Shown here: piece by piece, positions 1 to 8,451 of the stretch
Numbering within the stretch: the stretch's first letter is position 1
How the letters are laid out: each line of letters begins with the position of its first letter
Source: Pseudomonadota bacterium
Lineage (GTDB): Bacteria > Pseudomonadota > Gammaproteobacteria > Burkholderiales > SG8-39
Assembly (NCBI GenBank): GCA_947455195.1
Contig: CANGMI010000002.1
Location: 1 to 64,000, forward strand
Length of the DNA: 64,000 nucleotides
Direction of reading: 5' to 3'
The notes under the pieces: model-generated
What the model was told of the DNA's origin: nothing
Database searches by the model: none
The model's input: the letters and a program-made list of their open reading frames with translations, nothing else
Made by a program: the position numbers and the translations under genes

Positions 1-830
1 AGCGACGTGAGCGGTCGTGAGGCCGGCCGCAGCCGAGGTGAGGCTTGAGAGTGCGCTGGTACCGAGGGCGGCCACCTGGGCGGTGCCCAGTGTGTTGACC
101 TGGGCACTGGTGAGGCCTGCGGCGTTGGTGCCGAGGTTTGCCACTTGAGCCGTGGTGAAGCCTGCCAGGGCGGTGGAGGCGAGGGCCTGCACCTGGGCAG
201 AGCTCAGGGTAGCGATGTCGGCAGTCGTGAGGCCTGCGGCATTGGTGCCCAGGGCAGCGATCTGCGCGGTGGAGAATGTGGCGACATCGGCGGTTGGCAA
301 GAATCCGATCGCGCTGGAACTCAGGCTGCCGATACTCGTACCCAGGGCAGCGACGTGAGCGGTCGTGAGGCCGGCCGCAGCCGAGGTGAGGCTTGAGAGT
401 GCGCTGGTACCGAGGGCGGTCACCTGGGCGGTGCCCAGTGCGTTGACCTCGGCACTGGTGATGCCTGCGGCATTGGTGCCGAGGCTTGCCAGTTGAGCCG
501 TGGTGAAGCCTGCCAGGGCGGTGGAGGCGAGGGCCTGCACCTGGGCTGAGCTCAGGGTCGCGATGTCGGCAGTCGTGAGGCCTGCGGCATTGGTGCCGAG
601 GGCAGCGATCTGCGCGGTGGAGAATGTGGCGACATCGGCGGTTGGCAAGAAGCCGATCGCGCTGGAACTCAGGCTGCCGATACTCGTACCCAGGGCAGCG
701 ACGTGAGCGGTCGTGAGGCCGGCCGCAGCCGAGGTGAGGCTTGAGAGTGCGCTGGTACCGAGGGCGGCCACCTGGGCGGTGCCCAGTGTGTTGACCTCGG
801 CGCTGGTGAGGCCTGCGGCGTTGGTGCCCA
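1..830 (-). repeat. 348-bp (116-codon) tandem repeats in adhesin paralogue 1
   Basis: Bases 152-499 recur nearly unchanged at 500-~830, and bases 1-151 match the last 151 bases of the same unit, so the array continues off the window. A further related copy sits at ~1022-1240, displaced by 417 bp (139 codons) from its counterpart at ~605. All offsets are multiples of three, so the reading frame is kept. Near-identity between copies points to recent duplication or gene conversion. Confidence 0.85.
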
Positions 831-3800
831 GGGCGGCAATGCCGGAGGTGGGAAGGCTCAGGAGCGTGGCGCTGGCGACTGCCGCGAGTTGGGCGCTGGT
901 GAAGGCACCAAAGGTGGTTCCCAGGGCGGCGAGCTGGCCAGCACTGAAGCCCGTGATGGCGGTGGTCGGAATCGCCGCAGCCGCAGTGGCACTGAGGAAG
1001 GCGACGTTGGTGCCCAGGGCAGCGACCTGCGCGGTGGAGAATGTGGCCACATCGGCGGTTGGCAAGAAGCCGATCGCGCTGGAACTCAGGCTGCCGATAC
1101 TCGTACCCAGGGCAGCGACGTGAGCGGTCGTGAGGCCGGCCGCGGCCGAGGTGAGGCTTGAGAGTGCGGTGGTACCGAGGGCGGCCACCTGGGCGGTACC
1201 CAGTGTGTTGACCTCGGCGCTGGTGAGGCCTGCGGCATTTGTGCCGAGGGCAGCTACTTGCATGGTAGAGAGTGCCGCGATATCGGCAGCGGGCAGTGCG
1301 GCAATCGTGCTGGACTCAAGGAACGCAACTTGAGTGCCAATGGCAGCCATGGCAGTGATGTTGAGATTCGCGGCGTTGGTGCCCAGCGCCGAGATCTGAC
1401 TGCCGGACAGGCCCGCGGCGTTGGTGCCAAGCGAAGCCAGTTGTGCGCTGGAGAGCGCTGCCATCCGTGCCGTTGAGAGTGCACCGATGGTCGCCGGGTC
1501 GAACAGCGCGACCTGAGTGCCGATGGCGGCAATGGCGGTGGTTGTGAGATTGGCAGCACTGGTTCCAAGTGCGGCAAGCTGATCACTCGTGAGGCTGGCG
1601 GCGTTGCTGCCGAGGGCGGCCAACTGGGCGCTTGAAAGGGCAGCGACCTGCGCCGTTGAGAGTGCATCGATGGTGGCTGAATCGAAAAGTGCTACCTGGG
1701 TGCCGATGGCGGCAATAGCCGAGGTGCTCAGTTGCGACGCCTTGGTTCCCAGGACCGAGATGTCGACGCTGGTCAATCCTGCTGCGTTGGCGCCAAGCAC
1801 CGCTAGCTGTGCGCTGGAGAGAGCTGCCACGTGCGCCGTTGACAGCGCACCTATGGTCGCTGAGTCGAACAGTGCCACCTGAGTACCGATGGCGGCAATG
1901 GCCGTGGTGGTGAGATTGACGGCTTTGGTGCCCAGCGCCGAGATCTGATCGCCAGTCAGGCCTGATGCGTTACTGCCGAGGGCGGCCAACTGGGCGCTTG
2001 AGAGCGCAGAGACCTGTGCGGGGGAAAGTGCTCCGACTGTTGCCGGGTCGAATAGTCCAACCTGCGTGCCGATGGCGGCAATGGCTGCACCGTTCAGACG
2101 AGCAGCGTTGGTACCGAGGACTGCGATTTCAGCGCTGGTCAATCCTGCTGCGTTGGTGCCAAGCGAAGCCAGCTGTGCGCTGGAGAGCGCTGCCATGTGC
2201 GTCGTTGAAAGTGCGCCGACCGTTGCTGAATCGAACATCGCCACCTGGGTGCCGATGGCGGCCATGGCGGTGGTGGTGAGATTGGCAGCGTTGGTGCCCA
2301 GAGCGGCGATCTGATCACTCGTGAGGCCAGACGCGTTGCTGCCGAGTGCGGCCAACTGCCCGCTCGAGAGCGCACTTATCTGTGCCGAGGGCAGTGCCGC
2401 GATGGTGCTGGAGTCAAAGAACGCAACTTGGGTGCCGATGGCGGCCATGGCCGTCATGTTCAGACGAGCAGCGCTGGTGCCGAGGGCTGCGATGTCGGTG
2501 CTGGTAAAGCCTGCGGCGTTGGTGCCAAGCGAAGCGAGCTGCGCGCTGGAGAGCGCTGCCACGTGCGCCGTTGAGAGCGCACCTATGGTCGCTGAGTCGA
2601 ACAGCGCTACCTGAGTGCCGATGGCGGCCATGGCTGCACCGTTCAAGCGAGCAGCGTTGGCCCCAAGAGCGGCGATCTGATCACTCGTGAGGCCGACTGC
2701 ATTACTGCCGAGGGCGGCCAACTGGGCGCTTGAGAGGGCAGCGACCTGTGCGGGGGAAAGTGCTGTGACCGTTCCCGTGTCGAACAGTGAAACCTGAGTG
2801 CCGATGGCTGCAATGGCCGTCGTGTTCAGACGAGCAGCGTTGGTGCCCAGGGCTGCGATATCGGCGCTGGTCAATCCTGCGGCGTTGGTGCCAAGCGAAG
2901 CCAGCTGTGCGCTGGAGAGCGCTGCCACGTGCGCCGTTGAAAGTGCGCCGACCGTTCCCGTGTCGAACAATGAAACCTGAGTGCCGATGGCTGCAATGGC
3001 CGTCGTGTTCAGACGAGCAGCGCTGGTGCCGAGGGTTGCGATATCGGCGCTGGTGAATCCTGCGGCGTTGGTGCCGATTGAGGCCAGCTGCGTGCTGGAG
3101 AGCGCTGCCACGTGCGCCGTTGAAAGTGCGCCGACCGTTCCCGTGTCGAACAGTGAAACCTGAGTGCCGATGGCTGCAATGGCCGTCGTGTTCAGGCGAG
3201 CAGCGCTGGTGCCGAGGGTTGCGATATCGGCGCTGGTGAATCCTGCGGCGTTGGTGCCGATTGAGGCCAGCTGCGTGCTGGAGAGCGCTGCGACTTGTGC
3301 TGTCGAGAGTGAGCCGATGGTCGCCGGGTCGAATAGTGCGACCTGAGTGCCGAGGGCAGCGATGGCGGTGGTGTTCAGGCGAGCAGCGCTGGTGCCCAGA
3401 GCGGCGATCTGGTCACTCGTGAGGCCGACCGCGTTACTGCCAATTGCGCTCAGCTGGGCGCTCGAGAGGGCAGCGACCTGTGCGGGGGAAAGTGCGCCGA
3501 CCGTTGCTGAATCGAACAGCGCTACCTGAGTGCCGATGGCGGCCATGGCTGCACCGTTCAGGCGAGCAGCATTGGTGCCCAGAGCGGCGATCTGGTCACT
3601 CGTGAGGCCAGACGCGTTGCTGCCCAGGGCAGCCAGCTGTGCGCTCGAGAGCGCAGCCAGGTGTGCCGCGGGGAGTGCAGCGATGGTTTCCGGGTCAAGG
3701 AGCGAAATGCGAGTCCCCAGGGCGTTGATCGCTGTCGTCGAGAGGCTGGCCGCCTGGGTCGACAAGGTGCGGATGGCCTCGCTCGTGAGCCCGGCTGCGT

Positions 3801-6144
3801 TGGTACCAAACTGGGCGATCTGTGCGCTCGACAGACCTCGGCCTGAGAGACCCTCGAGCGTACTCGTCGCCAGGGCGCTGAGCGTCGCGGCAGCGATCGC
3901 CCCGTAGACCGAGGGGTCGATCGCGGCAATCTGGCGAATCGACAGTGCGAGCACGTCATCGGCCGGCAGCGCAGCCAGCGCGCTGCTGCTCAAGGCGCCG
4001 ATGCGGGTGCCCAGGGCCGAGATCTGCTCGGCGCTCAGCGCTGCGGCAGACGAGGCGAGGAGCGCCCCGAGCGCCCGGCCCTGGAGCGCAGCGGCCGCGG
4101 TGCCCAGGGCGGTGATGTCCTCGGCGGCGAGGCCGGCTGCGTTCGTGTGCAGGGCGGCAATCTGTGCACTGCTCATGGCCGCGAAGTCGGCGCTGTGCAG
4201 TGCGGCGGTCTGGCTCACGCTGAGGGCATCGAGCGCAGCGGTGCTCAAGCCCGCCACGGCAGGGCTTGCGAAGGCCCCAACCGATGAGCCCAGTGCGGCC
4301 ATCGCCTCGGCCCCCAGTACGCCCAGCGCCCCCGAGGGCAGTGCGGCCAGTGCGCTGGAGCCCAGCAGACCGATGCGGGTGCCGATTGCCCCGAGGCTGG
4401 TCGCCGACAGGCCGGCTGCGTTGGCGTTGAGCCCCTCGAGCTGGACGGCGGTGAGCACGCTCGTCTGGCCCGTGCCCAGCCCTGCAACCTGGGCGCTCGA
4501 CAGTTGCGCGATCTGGGCACGATCAAGGCCCAGCATCTGGTCACTCGAGAGGGCACCCACCTGAGCGGCGCTCAGTGAGCGGAGCTGATCGCTCGACAGG
4601 GCGTGCACGGTGGCGGCCGAGAGCGCCTGGATCGAGCCGGTGTCCAGGCTCGCAAGACTGGGGCCCAGGGTGGCAGCGGCACGCAGGCCGGTGGCGATGG
4701 CGTCGATCTGGCCGATGAGCAGCAGCACCTGGCTGCTGGCTGCGCTCTGGCTGCCGGAGGCCTGCGGATTGATCAGGCTGGCACCGGCCAGCAGCACCCC
4801 GGTGCCGCTGCTCAGCGTGCCCGAGTCGAGGTCGATGCGCAGCACCGCCAGCGTGCTGCCGATGCTGCCCGAGTGCGTGTCGTAGCCGGCCAGTGCGGCG
4901 AGGATCGCCCCATAGGTCTGTGCGGCCTGGGTGCCAGCATCAAAGTCGCTGCTGCCCACGACCGCAACCGGGTCACCGGTGATGCTCGCCAGGCCCAGCG
5001 CGTGCGACACCGCGGCATTCAGCCGGGTGACCTCGGTGGCGGCAGCAGGCGGCACCATGCCCGTGCCAAGCAGCAGGGCAACGGCCAGTTCGGTCACCGG
5101 CGTGACCGTGGCGCTCAGCGTGCTGCCGCCGGTGTAGTTGACCAGCGCCCGCAGCGAACGGCCAAGGTTGGTGGGCTGCCCGGTGGCTTCGTTCACGTAG
5201 TCGGGCGTGGCGTTGGTGTCCACCACATTGATGAGAAGGGTGCCGCGGTAGCCTGCGCTCAGATCCAGTCGCCCGGAGAAGTGGCCGCTCGCGTCGGTGA
5301 GGCCGCTGCCCACGAGGTTTCCCGAGGCGTCGTAGACCTCGACCCGGACTGCGCTGGTGAAGGTGCCGGCAAAGACCGAGAGGCTGGCCGCTACGCTGGT
5401 GGTGCCAGCGCCAGTGCTGGCACCTGCAGCGGCAGCACCGGCGCCGCCCCCCGCAGCGCCGCCGGCCATCACGGCCGCAGCACCTGCGAGGCTTGACAGG
5501 AGCACGTTCAGTGTCGATGTGCCCGCAGAGCCGGCACTGGCATCTCGGGCCAGCCCGAGCGCATCGGGGCCGGAGGCTGCGATGTCCGCCACCGGCAAAG
5601 GGGTTGCGGGGAGCGCCCCGGGGCTGGAGGGGGCCATTCCGCCGGCCCGCAGCGACTCCTCGCCGCTTCGGATCCGCTCGCCCGGCGTGCCGTAAGCCTG
5701 GGTCTGTTCCGGGGCGTAGCCCGAGCCCTGCCCGCTCGTGGGGCCCGAGGGCGTGCCGTCCGATGCCACCGCGCTGCCCGCCGGTGCGTCGGGCCCTGGT
5801 GGGGGCTCGGCCCCCTCGGGGCGAGACGTGCTCTCAGGCCGGCCCTGCGGACGCGCTTCGTTCGCCTCCGAGTTGACCGAGAATAAGCTCAGCACCTGCG
5901 GGGGGGTATTCCCGACCTGCTGCAAGAGGGCGGCACCGGTGGTCTTCCCGTCGGCAAAGGTGATGGTGAACGCAGGCTCCAGCATCGCCCGCAGGGCGCC
6001 ATCGCGAATCACCAGGCGCTTGCCGGCCCGCGTGACGATCACCAGGTCGGTGTCGAGCACATGCACCGCGGCGATGTCGGCCGTGCGCACATCGAGCGGG
6101 GCTGCGGCGGCCGCTTCAAGCGGTCCTTCTCTGGGATCATTCAT
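1..6144 (-). CDS. Giant repetitive type I-secreted adhesin, paralogue 1 (3' end beyond window)
   Basis: The frame is open from an ATG at 6144 (GAGGG ribosome site about 10 bases upstream) to base 1, giving 2048 codons with no stop; the C-terminus lies outside the window. Residues ~15-88 resemble the BapA-prefix domain seen at the N-terminus of Bap/LapA-class adhesins (core DTDLVIVTRAGKRLVIRDGA). A Pro/Gly/Ser linker, a Gly/Ala-rich stretch (~205-250), an Ig/carboxypeptidase-regulatory-like module (~255-350) and a TELA-containing segment follow. From ~495 onward the protein is entirely 7-8-residue repeats of the types GTNAAGL and SSAQVAAL. No RTX nonapeptides are visible. It shares its head with the genes at 18277-20151 and 20302-45810. 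Predicted role: cell-surface adhesin exported by the adjacent type I system. Function is inferred from architecture; adhesion is unproven. Confidence 0.85.
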   Translation of the reverse strand, partial: MNDPREGPLEAAAAAPLDVRTADIAAVHVLDTDLVIVTRAGKRLVIRDGALRAMLEPAFTITFADGKTTGAALLQQVGNTPPQVLSLFSVNSEANEARPQGRPESTSRPEGAEPPPGPDAPAGSAVASDGTPSGPTSGQGSGYAPEQTQAYGTPGERIRSGEESLRAGGMAPSSPGALPATPLPVADIAASGPDALGLARDASAGSAGTSTLNVLLSSLAGAAAVMAGGAAGGGAGAAAAGASTGAGTTSVAASLSVFAGTFTSAVRVEVYDASGNLVGSGLTDASGHFSGRLDLSAGYRGTLLINVVDTNATPDYVNEATGQPTNLGRSLRALVNYTGGSTLSATVTPVTELAVALLLGTGMVPPAAATEVTRLNAAVSHALGLASITGDPVAVVGSSDFDAGTQAAQTYGAILAALAGYDTHSGSIGSTLAVLRIDLDSGTLSSGTGVLLAGASLINPQASGSQSAASSQVLLLIGQIDAIATGLRAAATLGPSLASLDTGSIQALSAATVHALSSDQLRSLSAAQVGALSSDQMLGLDRAQIAQLSSAQVAGLGTGQTSVLTAVQLEGLNANAAGLSATSLGAIGTRIGLLGSSALAALPSGALGVLGAEAMAALGSSVGAFASPAVAGLSTAALDALSVSQTAALHSADFAAMSSAQIAALHTNAAGLAAEDITALGTAAAALQGRALGALLASSAAALSAEQISALGTRIGALSSSALAALPADDVLALSIRQIAAIDPSVYGAIAAATLSALATSTLEGLSGRGLSSAQIAQFGTNAAGLTSEAIRTLSTQAASLSTTAINALGTRISLLDPETIAALPAAHLAALSSAQLAALGSNASGLTSDQIAALGTNAARLNGAAMAAIGTQVALFDSATVGALSPAQVAALSSAQLSAIGSNAVGLTSDQIAALGTSAARLNTTAIAALGTQVALFDPATIGSLSTAQVAALSSTQLASIGTNAAGFTSADIATLGTSAARLNTTAIAAIGTQVSLFDTGTVGALSTAHVAALSSTQLASIGTNAAGFTSADIATLGTSAARLNTTAIAAIGTQVSLFDTGTVGALSTAHVAALSSAQLASLGTNAAGLTSADIAALGTNAARLNTTAIAAIGTQVSLFDTGTVTALSPAQVAALSSAQLAALGSNAVGLTSDQIAALGANAARLNGAAMAAIGTQVALFDSATIGALSTAHVAALSSAQLASLGTNAAGFTSTDIAALGTSAARLNMTAMAAIGTQVAFFDSSTIAALPSAQISALSSGQLAALGSNASGLTSDQIAALGTNAANLTTTAMAAIGTQVAMFDSATVGALSTTHMAALSSAQLASLGTNAAGLTSAEIAVLGTNAARLNGAAIAAIGTQVGLFDPATVGALSPAQVSALSSAQLAALGSNASGLTGDQISALGTKAVNLTTTAIAAIGTQVALFDSATIGALSTAHVAALSSAQLAVLGANAAGLTSVDISVLGTKASQLSTSAIAAIGTQVALFDSATIDALSTAQVAALSSAQLAALGSNAASLTSDQLAALGTSAANLTTTAIAAIGTQVALFDPATIGALSTARMAALSSAQLASLGTNAAGLSGSQISALGTNAANLNITAMAAIGTQVAFLESSTIAALPAADIAALSTMQVAALGTNAAGLTSAEVNTLGTAQVAALGTTALSSLTSAAAGLTTAHVAALGTSIGSLSSSAIGFLPTADVATFSTAQVAALGTNVAFLSATAAAAIPTTAITGFSAGQLAALGTTFGAFTSAQLAAVASATLLSLPTSGIAALGTNAAGLTSAEVNTLGTAQVAALGTSALSSLTSAAAGLTTAHVAALGTSIGSLSSSAIGFLPTADVATFSTAQIAALGTNAAGLTTADIATLSSAQVQALASTALAGFTTAQLASLGTNAAGITSAEVNALGTAQVTALGTSALSSLTSAAAGLTTAHVAALGTSIGSLSSSAIGFLPTADVATFSTAQIAALGTNAAGLTTADIATLSSAQVQALASTALAGFTTAQVANLGTNAAGLTSAQVNTLGTAQVAALGTSALSSLTSAAAGLTTAHVA
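1337..3715 (-). repeat. Thirteen 183-bp (61-codon) units in exact register in adhesin paralogue 1
   Basis: A landmark reading CCGATGGCGGC or a close variant recurs in 183-bp steps from 1337 to 3533 (for example 1520, 2801 and 3533). The 61-residue unit resolves into 7+8, 7+8, 7+8 and 8+8 sub-units (e.g. GTNAAGL, TSADIAAL, STAHVAAL). Copies at ~2798-3346 are the most alike. No indel has shifted the register. Confidence 0.85.
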
Positions 6145-6328
6145 CGACTGCGCGCCCTCATGGCGTGTTTGCGTGATGTACGGGGGTACGGGGTGCTGCG
6201 TCAGGGGCCCGGACGGGCCGGGTGCACCGCCCTGCGCAGCGGGTCGGGATGAGGGTTGCCGGAATCCATCCGTTCATTGGCGTTAACGGCGCGAATCGGC
6301 TTGAGTGGAGCGCAATGCGATGCGCCGG

Positions 6329-6342
6329 GTGACTTCTGTCAC
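6329..6342. promoter_or_regulatory. Crp-like palindrome upstream of adhesin paralogue 1
   Basis: GTGA-CTTCTG-TCAC matches the GTGA-N6-TCAC core of Crp/Vfr/Clp-type sites and lies 185 bp before the ATG at 6144. The same core precedes the two other adhesin genes. The regulator is not in the window. The 270-bp gap 6145-6414 shows nothing else I can interpret except the ribosome site near 6155-6159. Confidence 0.55.
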
Positions 6343-6414
6343 GTTTCTCGAGGGCAGAGGCGCGCGAGGCGCCCGGGCGCCGGCTACTCGACGCGGGCGC
6401 CGGATCAGGCCCGA

Positions 6415-6846
6415 CTACAGCCGGGCGCTGAATGTCCAGGGGTTGATCAACCGGATCCCGCAGCCCTCGTAGTCGCTCGTGTTGCGGGTCGCCACAGTCG
6501 CTTCATGGACAAGGGCGATCGCGGCGATCTGACAATCGAACTGGCTGATGGGCCGGCCCGCAGAGCGGCGTTCGGCGGCGATGTTCGCGAAGGCCCGCGC
6601 CGCAGGGCGATCAAACGGCAGGATACGGTCGCAGAAGTCTTCCTCGAGCAGGCCTTCGATCGCGCTCGTGAGTGCCTTGCGCCGCTTTCCCGCAGGAAGG
6701 ATGGTGACTCCGTGCCACAGCTCTGCTTCGCCCACTGTGGTGAAGTAGACTCTGGCGCCGTCTTGCCCAGCCAGCCAGTGCTCGACCTGCCTTGCGGGTT
6801 CTGGTCGCAGAAGCTCCGAGAGGACGTTGGTGTCGAGGATGATCAT
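6415..6846 (-). CDS. FitB/VapC-like PIN-domain toxin
   Basis: A 143-residue PIN-domain protein and probable ribonuclease toxin of a type II toxin-antitoxin pair. The N-terminus MIILDTNVLSELLRP is typical of FitB/VapC; Asp5, the Glu in TVGEAELWHGV, the Asp in SQFDCQIAAIA and the Asp in NTSDYEGC are positioned as the acidic metal-binding set. The C-terminal LINPW is also FitB-like. The ATG overlaps the stop of the antitoxin gene by four bases (6843-6846), so translation is probably coupled. Length is normal for the family and nothing looks broken. The RNA target cannot be read from the sequence. Confidence 0.88.
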   Translation of the reverse strand: MIILDTNVLSELLRPEPARQVEHWLAGQDGARVYFTTVGEAELWHGVTILPAGKRRKALTSAIEGLLEEDFCDRILPFDRPAARAFANIAAERRSAGRPISQFDCQIAAIALVHEATVATRNTSDYEGCGIRLINPWTFSARL

Positions 6847-7097
6847 CGAGCCTGGCGGCCGAGTTGCGGAGGCTCACGCACAGGCTCGCGAGCGGGCAGT
6901 TCGACATCTGCCCGTGCTCCCGGCGAAACTCGGGCGCGGATCGCCGCGGCCAGATCGCGTGGTGAACCGGTACCGGTCATGACCCGCCGAAGGATGTCCC
7001 GTGCCTCCTCTTCCATCGAGCGGCCATGCTCGGCGGCACGCACACGCAGGCGCTGCTTGATGTCTTCATCGAGGTTGCGGATGGTGATGCTGGCCAT
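6843..7097 (-). CDS. FitA-like antitoxin (ribbon-helix-helix)
   Basis: An 84-residue antitoxin paired with the downstream PIN toxin. The N-terminus (MASITIRNLDEDIKQRLRVR, then AAEHGRSMEEEARDILRR) is the FitA-type DNA-binding ribbon-helix-helix, with the beta strand at residues ~2-8. The C-terminal ~35 residues are Pro/Arg-rich and probably wrap the toxin. It starts at the ATG at 7097 behind a GGAGA ribosome site and ends overlapping the toxin start. Such antitoxins usually repress their own promoter, and a recognisable promoter with repeated AATCAATGA motifs lies directly upstream. Confidence 0.85.
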   Translation of the reverse strand: MASITIRNLDEDIKQRLRVRAAEHGRSMEEEARDILRRVMTGTGSPRDLAAAIRARVSPGARADVELPAREPVREPPQLGRQAR

Positions 7098-7127
7098 GGC
7101 AGGTCTCCGGCATTGGCGTCTCCGTCA

Positions 7128-7159
7128 ATTGTAATCAATGATTTCACTGCAATCAATGA
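7128..7159 (-). promoter_or_regulatory. Promoter and direct-repeat operator of the fitAB-like pair
   Basis: Read on the minus strand, TTGATT (7156-7151) and TACAAT (7133-7128) are separated by 17 bases, a good sigma70 -35/-10 pair ending about 30 bases before the antitoxin ATG. The 11-mers at 7131-7141 and 7149-7159 (GTAATCAATGA and GCAATCAATGA) form a direct repeat 18 bp apart overlapping both hexamers, a plausible autorepression operator. Confidence 0.6.
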
Positions 7160-7244
7160 GGTCATCAGAGCGCCGGCCGCACGCATCCTCCCGCATTCGG
7201 CGAGCCTTGAAACAGGGTGCGTGTGTCTTCCCGAAGCGCAGCGG

Positions 7245-8279
7245 CTAGTCGACCCGAATACCCGCCGTTCTGGCCACGGCACCCCAGCGCTCGATTTCGC
7301 TGGCGATCAGTCGGGCAAAGTCCTCGGGGCTGCCGGGCGCCACTTCGGCCCCCAGCGTGGGCAGCGCCTGACGAACCGTGTCGCTTGCCAGTGCTTCGCC
7401 CAGCGCCCGGTTGACCCGCTCGACCACGTCGCGCGGCGTACCCGTGCGGGCAAGCAGACCTTGCCAGTCGCGAACCACGAAGTCGGGGAACCCCGATTCG
7501 ACCATGGTGGGTACATCGCGCAGCGAGGCAAGCCGTTGCGGACCGGTCACCGCAAGCGGGCGCAGCCGCCCGGCATTGACATGACCGATCACGGGTGGAA
7601 TCGCGGCGAACATGTACTGCACCTGACCGCCGAGGAGGTCGCCGATCGCCTGCGGAAACTGGTTGTAGGGCACGTGCTGGGCCTCGACGCCTGCGCGCTG
7701 CTTGAAGAATTCGCCCGCGATGTGCGCTGGCGTGCCGGCTCCACCGGATGCGTAACTCCAGCGTCCCCCGGGGGTCTTCATCAGGGCGACCAGCTCGGCA
7801 ACCGAGCGGGCATTCACCGAGGGGGTGACCGCGAGCACGTTGTACGACCACACGGTCTGACCCAGCGCCACGAAGTCGCGCCGCAGGTCGAACGTGGCAT
7901 GGGTGTTGATGGTCTGGGTTACCGAAAGCGGCATCGCGATCATCATGAGGGTATGGCCGTCGGCCGGTTGCCGCAGCACCTCTGCGATGCCCAGCATGCC
8001 CATTGCACCCGGCCGGTTCTCGACCACGATGGCTTCGCCGCCCAGGGGGCCGCGCAGCCGCTCGGCGACGAGCCGTGAAACGATGTCGACTGGCGTACTC
8101 GCCGCAAAGGGCACGATGATCCGGACCGGACGCGACGGGTAGGCTTGCGCGCTGGCCGTGCTGCTCGCGAGTGCCACGGCCCACAAGGCACCAGCCCCCA
8201 CAAGAGCGGCAAGGCGCCTCGATCGGTGCCTCCTCCCGACGCCTGACACGTGCACAAGTGCGCCGTTCCCGATGGCCAT
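7245..8279 (-). CDS. Bug-family (TctC-like) tricarboxylate transporter substrate-binding protein
   Basis: A 344-residue periplasmic binding protein of the Bug/TctC family, which captures small carboxylates or other organic acids. A signal peptide ends near SASAQA, and mature YPSRPVRIIVPFAA is the family's typical start. Other hallmarks are the VVENRPGAMGMLGIAEV segment, GRWSYASGGAGTPAHIAGE and HVPYNQFPQAIGDLLGGQV. The ATG at 8279 has a strong GGGAGG site. No TctA/TctB membrane subunits are nearby, which is usual for the many orphan Bug proteins of Burkholderiales. It faces the same way as the export operon upstream but is separated by 172 bp. Ligand unknown. Confidence 0.88.
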   Translation of the reverse strand: MAIGNGALVHVSGVGRRHRSRRLAALVGAGALWAVALASSTASAQAYPSRPVRIIVPFAASTPVDIVSRLVAERLRGPLGGEAIVVENRPGAMGMLGIAEVLRQPADGHTLMMIAMPLSVTQTINTHATFDLRRDFVALGQTVWSYNVLAVTPSVNARSVAELVALMKTPGGRWSYASGGAGTPAHIAGEFFKQRAGVEAQHVPYNQFPQAIGDLLGGQVQYMFAAIPPVIGHVNAGRLRPLAVTGPQRLASLRDVPTMVESGFPDFVVRDWQGLLARTGTPRDVVERVNRALGEALASDTVRQALPTLGAEVAPGSPEDFARLIASEIERWGAVARTAGIRVD

Positions 8280-8451
8280 GTCTGCCTCCCTCTCCGTGCG
8301 GGGTAGCTTGCCCCGATGCGCGACCCCGTCTCATGCGAGGCCTGCCGTTCACCGCGGGTGTTCGTGGCGTCGTTACGCGGTGTCGTTGATCCCCCGCAGC
8401 GGTGTCGTGAGTGTACCTGCCCGGACAGGGAGCGCGCAGGTGGGCGACGCT

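Noticed and set aside
1-6144. Many long plus-strand open frames opposite the repeat proteins
   Set aside because: They are mirror images of the minus-strand codon pattern (Ala/Leu/Ser/Gly codons read as Arg/Pro/Ala/Val-rich text), lack ribosome sites and show no domain; the same holds for 20302-45810.
8280-8451. Terminator after the MotA-like gene
   Set aside because: Only a 4-bp stem (CCTG/CAGG) is visible, too weak to call.
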